Below, piece by piece: positions 47,505-56,999 of a stretch of DNA of 64,000 nt (position 1 is its first letter; each line of letters begins with the position of its first letter). A program made the translations under genes and the position numbers. The notes under the pieces are model-generated. The model saw only the letters and a list, made by a program, of their open reading frames with translations, had not been told where the DNA came from and searched no databases. This DNA comes from Usnea hakonensis (Eukaryota > Ascomycota > Lecanoromycetes > Lecanorales > Parmeliaceae), in the NCBI GenBank assembly GCA_013423325.1, contig BLJB01000059.1:58160-122159 (forward strand). Reading direction: 5' to 3'.

Positions 47505-48833
47505 TCACATCCAGTCAACATTTCGCAAGATACCCGTTCCAGAACTTCCCTCAATGGCCCTCCAAATTCCCTTTGCCGTTTCTTCACCCTCAATAGCAAC
47601 ACCAAGCTCTTGAGACGTGTACCAGCTCGCACGATCCATATTACCACTTCCCAGGACAACAATGCAATCATCGATGGTGCTACACTTGATATGCGATCTT
47701 TGATACATAATTGTAGGACGATAGTAACCTATCCGCAAAGTACCAGTATTGTGAGCTCCTACCACTATCTCCATGTCTTCAACATGGGTTGAAGATAGTC
47801 TTTGGCGACACATCTTACTATAGCGCCGGCGAAGCTCCCACACACATATCTCTGTGATGGTACCGGAGGTGACGAGCTGTTCCAGTATCATCATGCGACG
47901 ATTCGTGATTATAGTGACGTTGACACCCCGAGACACAGCTTCCAGAAGAGCGGACAACACAGGTGGGGAGGTAAAGTTTGGTGTCAGTAGAACAATACTG
48001 GTCATAGCTCTAGAAAACAGGTGCAGAAGGAGCGAGTTCAGAGGCGTAGGTGGAGGTGGCGCGAAAGATCTGAATGGCAGAAGCCGAAATCTAGGATTAC
48101 GGTGGTGCGGAGATGGGAGGAAGACAGCTGAATGGGTGGTCACAGCGGATGATACTTGATAGGGATGAGGAGCAATGGAGCGGTCGGCCCAGTCGTCGCG
48201 ACCCCAAGTATCCTGCCAGAATCGTACGAAAGAGTTGACAATGGGACCCGTCAGCGGGAGGCAGCACTCAAACCAGCTCTCCCAGCTTAGGTTACAACTG
48301 GGCAATAAGACTCGTTGTCGGTCAATTATGACGAATTTGGGATGCATAACGCTAATAGGTAGCACGAAGAGGCTTTTGACCTGTAGATCTAGCCCCTTCA
48401 GATCTTCCGGCGACGGTAAGCCGAGCGAGCGCCATTTCGAAGGCGGGTATATGTGGCCGTTCGGGGAAGATGTATGGAAGAGCTTCTGGGCTAGAGATAG
48501 GGAGGAAAAGCAGAGGCGTACCCGTAGCTTGGGTGTGCTAGTAGGTTGGGTACAAGAGATGTCGGAAAGCTTGATGAGTGTGGAGCAAAGCTTTTCCAAA
48601 CATGGGGAACGAGCCCAGAAGCATGTGACGAAGAGGATCTCGCGCTGGGCGGATTCAAGAGCTGGGAGTATGGTTGACGTGTATATGTCGACAGCGCTGC
48701 CAACAGTGAAGTCGGCGAGAGATAGCTCGCCTGTTCTTAGCAGGACGGATGGGTCGCAGCCCCAGAAGTGATTCTCATTTTCCTTTATGCCTTCTATTGT
48801 GCTCAAAACCTCGAGGCATTCTAAGGACAGCAT
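47505..48833 (-). CDS. Phospholipase D-superfamily protein, 442 residues
   Basis: Intronless. Two HKD signatures are intact: HPKFVIID (H164, K166, D171) followed by SCNLSWESW, and HIKCSTID near residue 383 followed by GSGNMDRASW. Two HxKxxxxD motifs build one PLD active site through a covalent His intermediate. The protein lacks PX/PH domains, so it belongs to the small fungal PLD-like group rather than to the large signalling PLD enzymes; substrates might be phospholipids or nucleic acids. No signal peptide. It has a Pro-rich loop between the halves (APPPPTPLNS). Confidence 0.85.
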   Translation of the reverse strand: MLSLECLEVLSTIEGIKENENHFWGCDPSVLLRTGELSLADFTVGSAVDIYTSTILPALESAQREILFVTCFWARSPCLEKLCSTLIKLSDISCTQPTSTPKLRVRLCFSSLSLAQKLFHTSSPNGHIYPPSKWRSLGLPSPEDLKGLDLQVKSLFVLPISVMHPKFVIIDRQRVLLPSCNLSWESWFECCLPLTGPIVNSFVRFWQDTWGRDDWADRSIAPHPYQVSSAVTTHSAVFLPSPHHRNPRFRLLPFRSFAPPPPTPLNSLLLHLFSRAMTSIVLLTPNFTSPPVLSALLEAVSRGVNVTIITNRRMMILEQLVTSGTITEICVWELRRRYSKMCRQRLSSTHVEDMEIVVGAHNTGTLRIGYYRPTIMYQRSHIKCSTIDDCIVVLGSGNMDRASWYTSQELGVAIEGEETAKGIWRAIEGSSGTGILRNVDWM

Positions 48834-49200
48834 AGAGTGATAGGGTGACGGAAGCCCATCACGTTGATGTGATTGTTATAGAGGAAGGTCTCGCTCTTGC
48901 AGTAGAATAGCACTGGCCCTAACCCTAAGTCACTTTCAGATCTTACTAGGTACCTTACGTGACTCCGCATAAGGTCCCCCGGACTTCAACGGTGGCAGCA
49001 ATCCTGTCAAGCTTCTGTGTGGTATTCTCTATCGATGAAATCTTGCTCGGATTTGGCTATCTAGTCTTCTTGAAATTTGGCGTGCGTCGCGCTAGGTTGT
49101 TATGATTGCCGAAAGATTGCCGCCGATATCTGCGAATTGGAGCTGGGTTGTTTCAATTCCTGTAGCACTTATGTAAAGTGTCCATGACTTCTAATGATCA
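48834..49200. other. Intergenic with telomere-like repeat
   Basis: Contains CCCTAACCCTAA at 48917-48928 and a GGTACCTTA word at 48950-48958. No coding frame. Confidence 0.5.
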
Positions 49201-49308
49201 TGTACCTGCAAGGCCTCATGCTTTCTCCTTTCCCTCTAGTGCCCGCTGGTACATCTTCTCCGCCTCAGCCAATTTACCCCGGTTCTCGCGTAAAGAGAGA
49301 CCTACTCG
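49201..49308 (-). pseudogene. Fragment of a TPR (kinesin-light-chain type) gene
   Basis: The minus strand reads GKLAEAEKMYQRALEGKEKA, an almost textbook repeat of fungal NB-ARC-TPR proteins, preceded by degraded sequence and followed by stops at 49216 and 49201. Only one repeat of about 35 residues survives. It must derive from a different gene than the NLR at 59001, whose TPRs are more divergent. Confidence 0.75.
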
Positions 49309-49371
49309 ATACATAACAATTTGGTGCTTTTACTGGCCAAAAGAATATTTCATCCTGCGCTAGTACATCGG

Positions 49372-51999
49372 CTATTGCTTACCTAGCCCACCGAGAAACG
49401 ACATAAATTCCATCTCTGCATTTTTGCTGATCGCAAGCACCCCGCGAAACCAGGCTGCCAGTGCCTTGACCTGACACTCGCAGATCGAAGGCCCGCCAGG
49501 ACCCCAAGTCGCCAGCCAATTCCCTTGGTCTTTCCATTGTGCCGCTTTTGCGTCCTCCGCACCGAACAAATCCACCGAGTCGATCGGCGGGCTGCCATTG
49601 CATAGTGGACAAGCACGATTATGGTAAGCGTACATGCAAGTAACAATAGCGCTCCTAAGCACACCGGGAATAGCGAGTGGGTTGAGTAAGAAGTAGACTC
49701 TGGGCTTAGGGTTGGTGGACTCGAGAGAGACAATGCGGGAGATCTGGGCGGCGTTCCACACGGCAATGCAGGCATGAGGGGATGTAATCTAGGCGCGGAG
49801 GCGTGCTTGGCTTTTTCGCTTGTCCAAGGGAATTCTGAGACGGCACCTGAAGCAGCAGCCCTGGCCTTGGAGAAGCTTGAGCGAGGCATGGACTTCGAGA
49901 ACAGAAACGTGCCACAGTAGGAGACTGAAGGGGGAGAATACAGGGTCGGCACTAGACCTTGAAGCGGAGAAGTAACTTTGCCGGAGCAGGCATTCTTTCT
50001 CCGTGCTGGCCTGCCAAAAATCGAGATGCGTATTCCAGAGGTGGTCCGGGTTTTTAAAATTTTCATCTGTGAGGAGTTCGTCTGACTCGCAGCTATGGTT
50101 TCGCGGACCGCTTCCACGTCCTGATCTGATGAGAGCAGAGACCAAGGTGGTAGTCTGCTACGGTGAGATGGTACGGGATGTGCCGACGACAGTCGGGATT
50201 AAGAGCCTCCCGCATGAGAAATCGGAGGGTTGCCTTTTCGCGGCCTGCAGGCTCATTCCACTGTAGGCTGCGTCTTTCGTCTTCGCTAGCAGCAATCTAG
50301 AGGTGCGCTGACTTGGGTAGCGGGATGCAAATTTCTTGATAACGGACCGAGGGAAGTTAGTCCACAAGAATGCTAAGATAAGCGTCTACGCGGAGAACAG
50401 AGAAGGCAAGCTTACAGGAAAGACGTACGTTAGCTCAAGACACAAATGCGCGCTGGATTCTGGGAAAGTAGTGTAGCGCACCTATGCAGCTGCTCTTGAG
50501 CCAGCCAAGAGCCGAATGGGCAGTCTGCAAGGTCGTGATCGGCGTGCTGACCGTTGAAGACACCTAAATGGCGACATTTCGAGATCAGGATACTGTTGAA
50601 GTGCACTACTCGGGCCATCAATCCCTCCGAAGTCTGCTTTGACATCGGTCAGAACTTAGAGAACACCTTTTCAGCCACCTTTGCCCCTTGCTATACCTAC
50701 TAGACAGCAAGTGAGATACACAACACATAGCAAAAGAGCCTGCAAGGTGTGCAATGGTGCCTGACTACGATTGCCGGAAGAATGCTCAGATTCCTAAAGG
50801 CCGGTATCTTATTAGTGTGCTGTAAGGTCACTAAGGAAGCAACTTCGTACCAGCAAGTTCGACGTCACCAAATCGAGTACAAGAGTAGCAAGCTTAGTGT
50901 AATCTAAGTCGCTCTCCAGCCAGCTAGCAAGCACAATTATAGACCCTAGCAAGACGTCTGAGACATTTGCAATGTCGAACGTTGGTGCATGCAAGATGGG
51001 CCAGTATGGATGGACATCTGCGAAATATACTCTGATGATCCTGTGGATGACCGGTGAGCCTTTGTTGAGGCCATTGCGTAGGGCTGTCGTATGATCTTCT
51101 TGAGATGATCGTGAGTATGCAGGGGATTGTGCTGCCAGCGATACCGCGGTTCTACTACTATCTTGGTAAAGATCATGTAAAAATGGATTGAACAATTGCT
51201 CGACTTGAGCTTCATTGGTTGCTGGTGAGAATAAAGATGTATCTTCAAACGCAGCGCTAATGTATGGGGCTTGACCGTGTCCCCGCTCACAAGAATCTAT
51301 GGCAAAATCTCGAAGGCCGACATCGCTAAAGACGCCCGGGGACAGTACATCTGGTCTAGCTGGAGCGACTGGTAGTGAACAAGCGGCGTCTTGAACCGGA
51401 GGGAGCCACGTTTGTTGACGATCATTGGCAGGCAAGAGAGAATTGGTCTGGAGAGTGGAAATTTGATCCTCATTTGGCAAGAAGGTACGGGCACTCCTGT
51501 CATCAGCCAGGACTTGACCATTCCCATTCAGCATATCAATTTCATCCTCGCTGCCATTCTGAGTGCCCTGTCTCATATCTAGACCACTTTCTTCCCCTGA
51601 GCCGACCCGACTGCACTCTAACGAGTTTCGGGTGCAGGACCGACAAGGTACATGATCATCGCATTTTAGTTTGCGTTTGTGGCAAGAAGCGCACGCTACC
51701 GGTGTAAGACTAAGACTGGGGTCCGAAGAATGATGTTCCACATGACGCTTCAGCACGTCGCTAAACACCGAAGACCAGTAATTAGGCTTAGCTTTACGCC
51801 TTAGAGTCGGGCCGGAGTGCGAGTGTTCTCATACCTACGTGCGTAGCGCTTCCCACAAACGTGGCATTCGTGCTGGCGTAGCTGATTATGCGATTTCAGA
51901 TGTCGAGTCAGATGCTCTTTCCGATTGAAGAATTTTCCACAGCCAGGGACAGCGCATTTGAGGCGGTCAAGGGCTGGTGACAAAGTTGGATCCTGCCAT
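49372..51999 (-). pseudogene. Broken C2H2 + Zn2Cys6 transcription factor
   Basis: Exons 51835-51999, 50851-51760, 50701-50760 and from 50636 down. It encodes two C2H2 fingers (CAVPGCGKFFNRKEHLTRHL; CHVCGKRYAR joined to SDVLKRHVEHH across the intron), a Zn2Cys6 cluster (CASCHKRKLKCDDHVPC) and the fungal_trans region (IIRVYFADVHPYWPILHAPT, LGVFNGQHADHDL, LQWNEPAGREKATLRFLMRE, RACPLCNGSP, WLATWGPGG). The family similarity continues through in-frame stops at 50357-50359, 50297-50299 and 49789-49791, with frame changes near 51982 (start of the gene), 50440 and 50100. TAA for CAA and TAG for TGG are the changes expected from C-to-T mutation at CpA. The zinc-finger half could still be translated. 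Confidence 0.78.
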
Positions 52000-53479
52000 A
52001 CTGCTACCTCGAAGGGGAGAGCACGAGGAAAGGGCAGTCATCCCCCTTGAACCAACCCACTACCAGTGGAGTAGATCTGAGTGAATCTTATAGAGTGGAT
52101 CATGCGTTGATTCAAGGGTTGAAAGAGCATCCGATGAGAAGGAGATATTTCAGCCCTTCGCGCTCTCTGGCTGCGTAACAACATATGTGAGATTTGTGAA
52201 TCGCTAATACCTGCCAATCTACAATGGTGCGTGCTTTAGTGACGTAGGTACCTTAGCGGACTTCTCCGTAGTACTACCGTGAAGTAAACGTAATTTGAAA
52301 GAAACGTCTTAAAAAGAGGTACCGCCTTTTGGCAGCTCTTTTCTTAGCACGTAACTTTAGATTTACGGTTATTTTTAAAATTACGGGGGTAGAATACTGC
52401 TTTGTCAGCTATATTTTTTTCAATTAGCGCAAACCACTCGGCATCACCCCTATTCCTTGCCATGTCTCCCCTTACTAAGCACTAAGTACTAACTAACCAA
52501 GGCGGTCCCCGCATACTATATGCGCAAGTATCCGAAGGCCTCTACCCCCGCGAGAAAATCGCCTAAATCGATCGATTCTACGGAGGTTGACACCAAAAGT
52601 CCTGGGACTGCCAAGACTCGTCGGATAACGCTCTACACACAAAATTGGGGCCGTCTTCCGAAAGTAGGGTTAGGGTTGTTCTCAGGACTTTCGGTGTCAA
52701 CCTCCGTACTCCGTAAATAAATATTAATAGTACTCTTTACCTAGTACTACTTCTAAATATTTAGCTTAATATTTCTAAAGGGATATTCGAGTTTTAGAAG
52801 AAGCTTTATTACTCCCGTAGTAATTTATACTATATAGAAGTTCTAGAACTAATCTACTACCGTTACGAGGCTAGAACTATCTTAATTTTAGAACGTAATA
52901 ATAAGATTACGGTAAGCTCCGTCTTTAGGCGGTTACACTTTTTAGTACGGTATAGATACGGTTCCCACAACTTATATTTGACAAATGACTGTGTGTGCGG
53001 TTAATAGTTTAGATGTGGGTTGTCGTCTTGTTTCCACGATCACGGAGTACAAGTAATGACTCCTTCATTCCTTCCCCCCTCCACAACCTCCCCGAGCCGG
53101 GGGATTGGCCCAGTCATTCCCACACACGTGCCCAGCACTCCTGTTGCATTGCCTTGCTGTAATCTATGGATTACTTCTGTGCATTACATCAAGAATATTT
53201 GCCTCAAATACAACATTGAAAATGAAAATCTCACCTAAGAGTCTGTCTGACCGCCTGATTGTGCTAATCTTATGCTTCTGGTAAGCCTAGTCCAGTTGCT
53301 TCTCGGTCACGGCCGGAAAACATAGAAGCCTAAAGTTTCTTACGGCTCGAGACTTTTATCTTGGCTTGTCCCCCGATACTTACACACGATCGAAAATTGC
53401 ATCAAACATAAGACATCGCTGTCTAGCAACCGCTTCGTCGAAAACCTAGTTCCATTATCAAAGAATTGCTGGGTTGAAG
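52000..53479. other. AT-rich intergenic block with MITE
   Basis: From about 52270 to 52990 the sequence becomes rich in TA-containing words (TAGTACTAC, TTAATAT, GTAATAATA), as in RIP-mutated repeat relics. No coding capacity beyond fragments. The MITE at 52581 sits inside. Confidence 0.6.
52581..52706. mobile_element. MITE copy 1 with terminal inverted repeats and TA target duplication
   Basis: 126 bp starting CGGAGGTTGACACCAAAAGT and ending ACTTTCGGTGTCAACCTCCG, an inverted repeat of over 20 bp, bordered by TA at 52579-52580 and 52707-52708. TA duplication and short length indicate a non-autonomous Tc1/mariner-type element. It has an internal TAGGGTTAGGG. Confidence 0.88.
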
Positions 53480-54455
53480 ATGACAGCAGTGCATCAAAGC
53501 AATGAGCGTCGCTACCATACTACATCCTCTCCCTACGTCCTGCCAAACGAGTGAGTCCCGCTTGTTTTACTCGAAGACCCCTCAGCTGATTACATGCCAA
53601 AGTGTCATCGAACAAAAACGACTTGACTTCCAGGCCGCTGCTATTATCGAGATGATTGGTTTCGGCCCCTGCCTAGCCCCTCTCCAGTCTGTGGCACCCA
53701 TATCGAGGGTTGTCGATGTAGGCTGCGGGACTGGCGTTGCCACGATCCAAATCGCCACCATGATTCCATCAGCCAAGGTCTACGGACTCGACATTACACT
53801 CGTTCCTGAAGCTGTGCAGAAGCTGGCTCCTGTGAACGTTACTTGGGCCGTGGGAAACATCTTGGAGGCTGACCGCGATGAGCCTGATAATGAAGTCATG
53901 CGCCGTGAGATTTTCGCCCCTTGCGGACTTGATTATTTTTTCGGTCGGATGCTTTTCCTAGGGATCGATAACTGGCCACGATACTTCTCCATCGCCTACC
54001 GCGCATTGGCGCCTGGTGGAATAATTGAGCACCAGGACCTTGACTGGGATTTTTATCGTGTCGGGACATCTCAACGTCTGAGCGATGAATGGGAATGGCA
54101 TCAAGCCGTGGTTGCAGGACTCAAGAAGTCGGGGCTATCAAGGCACTCTGGCTCCGATGCAGCAACACTCATGAGAAATGTCGGCTTGGAAATCATCAGC
54201 GTTCAAACATTTGAATTTTCGTTTGTGCCGTCTGCGAAAACGCCCAACAGTCAGGCTATGGGCCGATATGTACAGTCTAAGCTGGTGCCAAACTACCCGG
54301 AGCTACTCCGCAAGATGCTGGGAGGCCAGGGTATCGTCGGAGAAGAGTTGGAAAGACTGACAAGAGACTGTCTCCGTGACATCGCCTCTGAGGAAGGAAT
54401 GCACCAGAAATATACTGTTACTGTTGCCAGGAAGCCATTGAAGAGTTATCTTTAA
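53480..54455 (+). CDS. LaeA-like SAM-dependent methyltransferase, 307 residues
   Basis: Two exons, 53480-53550 and 53603-54455. The small first exon supplies the family-typical YHTTSPYVLPND before EQKRLDFQAAAI. The class I Rossmann fold shows VVDVGCGTGVATIQIA (motif I), KVYGLDI (post I), the DYFFGRMLF segment and ALAPGGIIEHQDLDWDF (motif III), as in the fungal LaeA/UMTA group whose members regulate secondary metabolism or methylate small molecules. Length is normal and the frame is clean, unlike its two neighbours. Target unknown. It stands between a dead regulator and a dead PrnB-like gene, suggesting the remains of a biosynthetic locus (inference). Confidence 0.85.
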
Positions 54456-55811
54456 AATTTCCAGGAATTGCTCGTTAGGTTTCTCAGACCCGCTGTTCTC
54501 TTACCTTGCTAGTATGGTTGTAGTTTTGAAGGGTTTTGTAATTACCCTAGTCATATTTAGAAGTAAGGTACCTTACCTTAGCCAAGACGAAAACTAGCTC
54601 CGTAGCAATCTCTCCGACTTTCCCAATCCGCTGGTAATAAGCCAGAAGCTGCAACACTGAGAAACTAGTCCTGAGCTTAGAATACCAAGGCGAAGGGCCT
54701 GGCTGGGGATCTTGTCCGATTTCCCCGATCGGCTGGCTCATGGACCTTTTTTGATGAGATGAATATCCATCAACGGCTAGACGTGTCCAGCTACGTATGT
54801 CACACAATAAGCTTCATGGAGCATACGACCAAAGTTCGGAGTTTATATTTGACCCGGTCTGACTGGTGTGGCAGTGTCGGTCTGATTTGTAACCTCCAAA
54901 GTTCGCTTGGGAGTCGATCCTGCAACGATCCAGACGGCAACATGATTAAGATAAAGAGACACAATAAAATCGTGACATAGTCTTGCAACCGTCAGCCAAT
55001 GTTATAGAGGCTCATAAGTAATTTCACGTTTCGTACCCGCGAAGGATTGCGGAGGGAACAAAACACCGAGGCCGGCATGAGTACACCGACTGCTCACCGC
55101 CATGCACAGCAATTATTTGCTTATCCTACCTTCGGCTTCTGGCTCACCATTGCGTACTCGATCGATTGAATCAGCTATTATTCCTCATGAAATGGACCTC
55201 TAAAATCTAGACCCCCCTAGGCCCAGAACGCGGCGATCTTTTCTACACAATCAGCCTAAGTCTAGACGATCCTTTGAGCTTTATTTCTAAGTCCTTGATA
55301 CAATACAGCTGGTTATCTTTGATCGTTTCAATAAATTTGGCCTGGTCCTTCAATGCTACTGGGCAACATGTTGCATGCATGCCTCGAGGCTGGCCGCGAA
55401 GGATCCTGCATCTTTCTGGAGTATTCCACATCCCGATTTGACGGGGAAGCGGCAATATCGGCGACAACGAACATCCGCACCCTATTGGGATGTGGGATAG
55501 TCGGCCAAGCCGTTGTGGAGAGCAACTAACCAGAACAAAAGATGATATCGGCAAACCTGAACCGAAATCCAAATCTATATTACTGATCAACTTGAAGGGC
55601 GCAGTAGAGATTGATGCCTAGCCTCTCCACCAGAAACACTCAGGCTCTTTCCAGCTGGCAACGGAATGAGCTGAGGACTCTCAAAGGTTGACACAAGACT
55701 GCTTCAATTTTAGTTGACTTGGTAGAAGTGGACGGTGCCGGAGTTTGGCCTCCAAAAGTGAATCACGAATCCTGGCCTAGAACTCTCCGCCCGTAAAAGG
55801 ATATCTACTTA
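54456..55811. other. Intergenic, possibly decayed sequence
   Basis: A 115-residue minus-strand frame at 55243-55590 contains KDQAKFIETIKDNQLYCIKD, coding-like but isolated and unassigned. An AAGGTACCTTACCTTA word lies at 54566-54581. Otherwise nothing seen. Confidence 0.45.
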
Positions 55812-56840
55812 ATGCTAAACTCAATCTTACCTACTGCTGAGCCGTCACTCGACAACGACGTCAACCATCGAAGACGCAATGATTATCGTACCCAAATGCG
55901 GAAACTTCTGGCAGATAGAGTGAATGTCACCCAGGTCGAAGAAATCTTGATTGCTGTTGAGGCTGGGAACCGTGACGTCCTTCCTCGAGACGCTAATAAC
56001 ATGTTCTATACCCGCTGTGTGTCGCCACGCTTACAGGTAAGTTTGATCATAACCATCCAACGGGAGACCTTCCTGATGATGATTGAGATGGGCGACAATC
56101 CCGGTCGTCAAGGTGGCTCAAGAAGAGAAGATTGTCGACTTCCCATCGACGCTGGACGTGCCTTGGCCGTATCTTCAGCGAAAGTTCGGCGTTACTGCTG
56201 CAAGTGGAAACAGCACAGCTAACGTCCTGCATAATTTCACCGAGAGAGGTTAAAGAATGTATAAGATAAATGTGGGTATGTCGGATTTGATCAGATCGTC
56301 AGAAGAAGCCTTCTTCCGCATGTTTTATAACCTTGAGATATTGGTATGTTTGTGCGCCTTGAAGATCCATCTTTTGCTTTTAACGAAGATTGAATAGGCT
56401 TTCCCAATTTACTATGAGATGATCCGTGCCATAATAGGCTTCGAGGAGAACCAAAAGATATCGTGCGCGAACCACCTCAGGAACAGCATTAGATACGTTC
56501 CAATCAACCAGAGACACCTGAGTCGTACGCTCAAGGAACATTGCTTCCGCAACAAGCTCAAAGAGCCCGACGATTTGACCATTGCAGACGAGATGACGAA
56601 GATTGTTCATCACTTGAAGGTACGTACCTCGTGTTGCGTACCTTTACAAACAGATTTTCCAACATTGCGTAGGTCTTTAGAGCGGCTCACCGTGTTCGCG
56701 TGATGCCATACCTCGAAGAACCAGCTCCGGAATGACTAACCATGACAGCCGGGAAATCAGTTCTCGAAGGTCCGACCCTGAAGGAAGCTTTAAAAGTTCT
56801 GGATCAGATGCTATTGACTAGGTTGAGAGAAACAGTATAA
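55812..56840 (+). pseudogene. Broken PrnB/DUF1864-like gene (indoleamine dioxygenase superfamily, tentative)
   Basis: Exons about 55812-56036, 56114-56340, 56399-56617 and 56671-56840 splice in phase. The reading includes DVPWPYLQRKFGVTAASGNS, YKINVGMSDLIRSSEEAFFR, LAFPIYYEMIRAIIGFEENQ and LTMTAGKSVLEGPTLKEALK, which I match tentatively to the DUF1864/PrnB-like heme-enzyme family. TAA at 56251-56253 and TGA at 56733-56735 interrupt it while similarity continues beyond both. They would arise from CAA and CGA by one C-to-T change each. A region between NHLRNSIRY and VPINQRHL looks shorter than expected for the family, suggesting an internal deletion. Not functional as read. Confidence 0.65.
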
Positions 56841-56871
56841 GGAATTTCCAATTGGTGAAGGACTGGTCATA

Positions 56872-56999
56872 CGGAGGTCTGCACCGAAAGTCCTGCACCA
56901 TGCCAAGACTCTTCGGATAATGCTCTACACCCAAAACTGGGGCCGTCTTCCGAAGGTAGGGTTAGGGCTTGGGTGCAGGACTTTCGGTGCAGACCTCCG
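56872..56999. mobile_element. MITE copy 2 with near-perfect inverted repeats and TA target duplication
   Basis: 128 bp starting CGGAGGTCTGCACCGAAAGT and ending ACTTTCGGTGCAGACCTCCG; the terminal repeats match over about 27 bp. TA flanks at 56870-56871 and 57000-57001. The internal part is closely similar to copy 1 and encodes MLYTQNWGRLPKVGLGL on the plus strand. The high arm identity suggests fairly recent movement. Confidence 0.9.

Noticed and set aside
48175..48771. 198-residue plus-strand open frame
   Set aside because: It is antisense to the PLD-like gene, whose motifs are intact, and has no recognisable feature.
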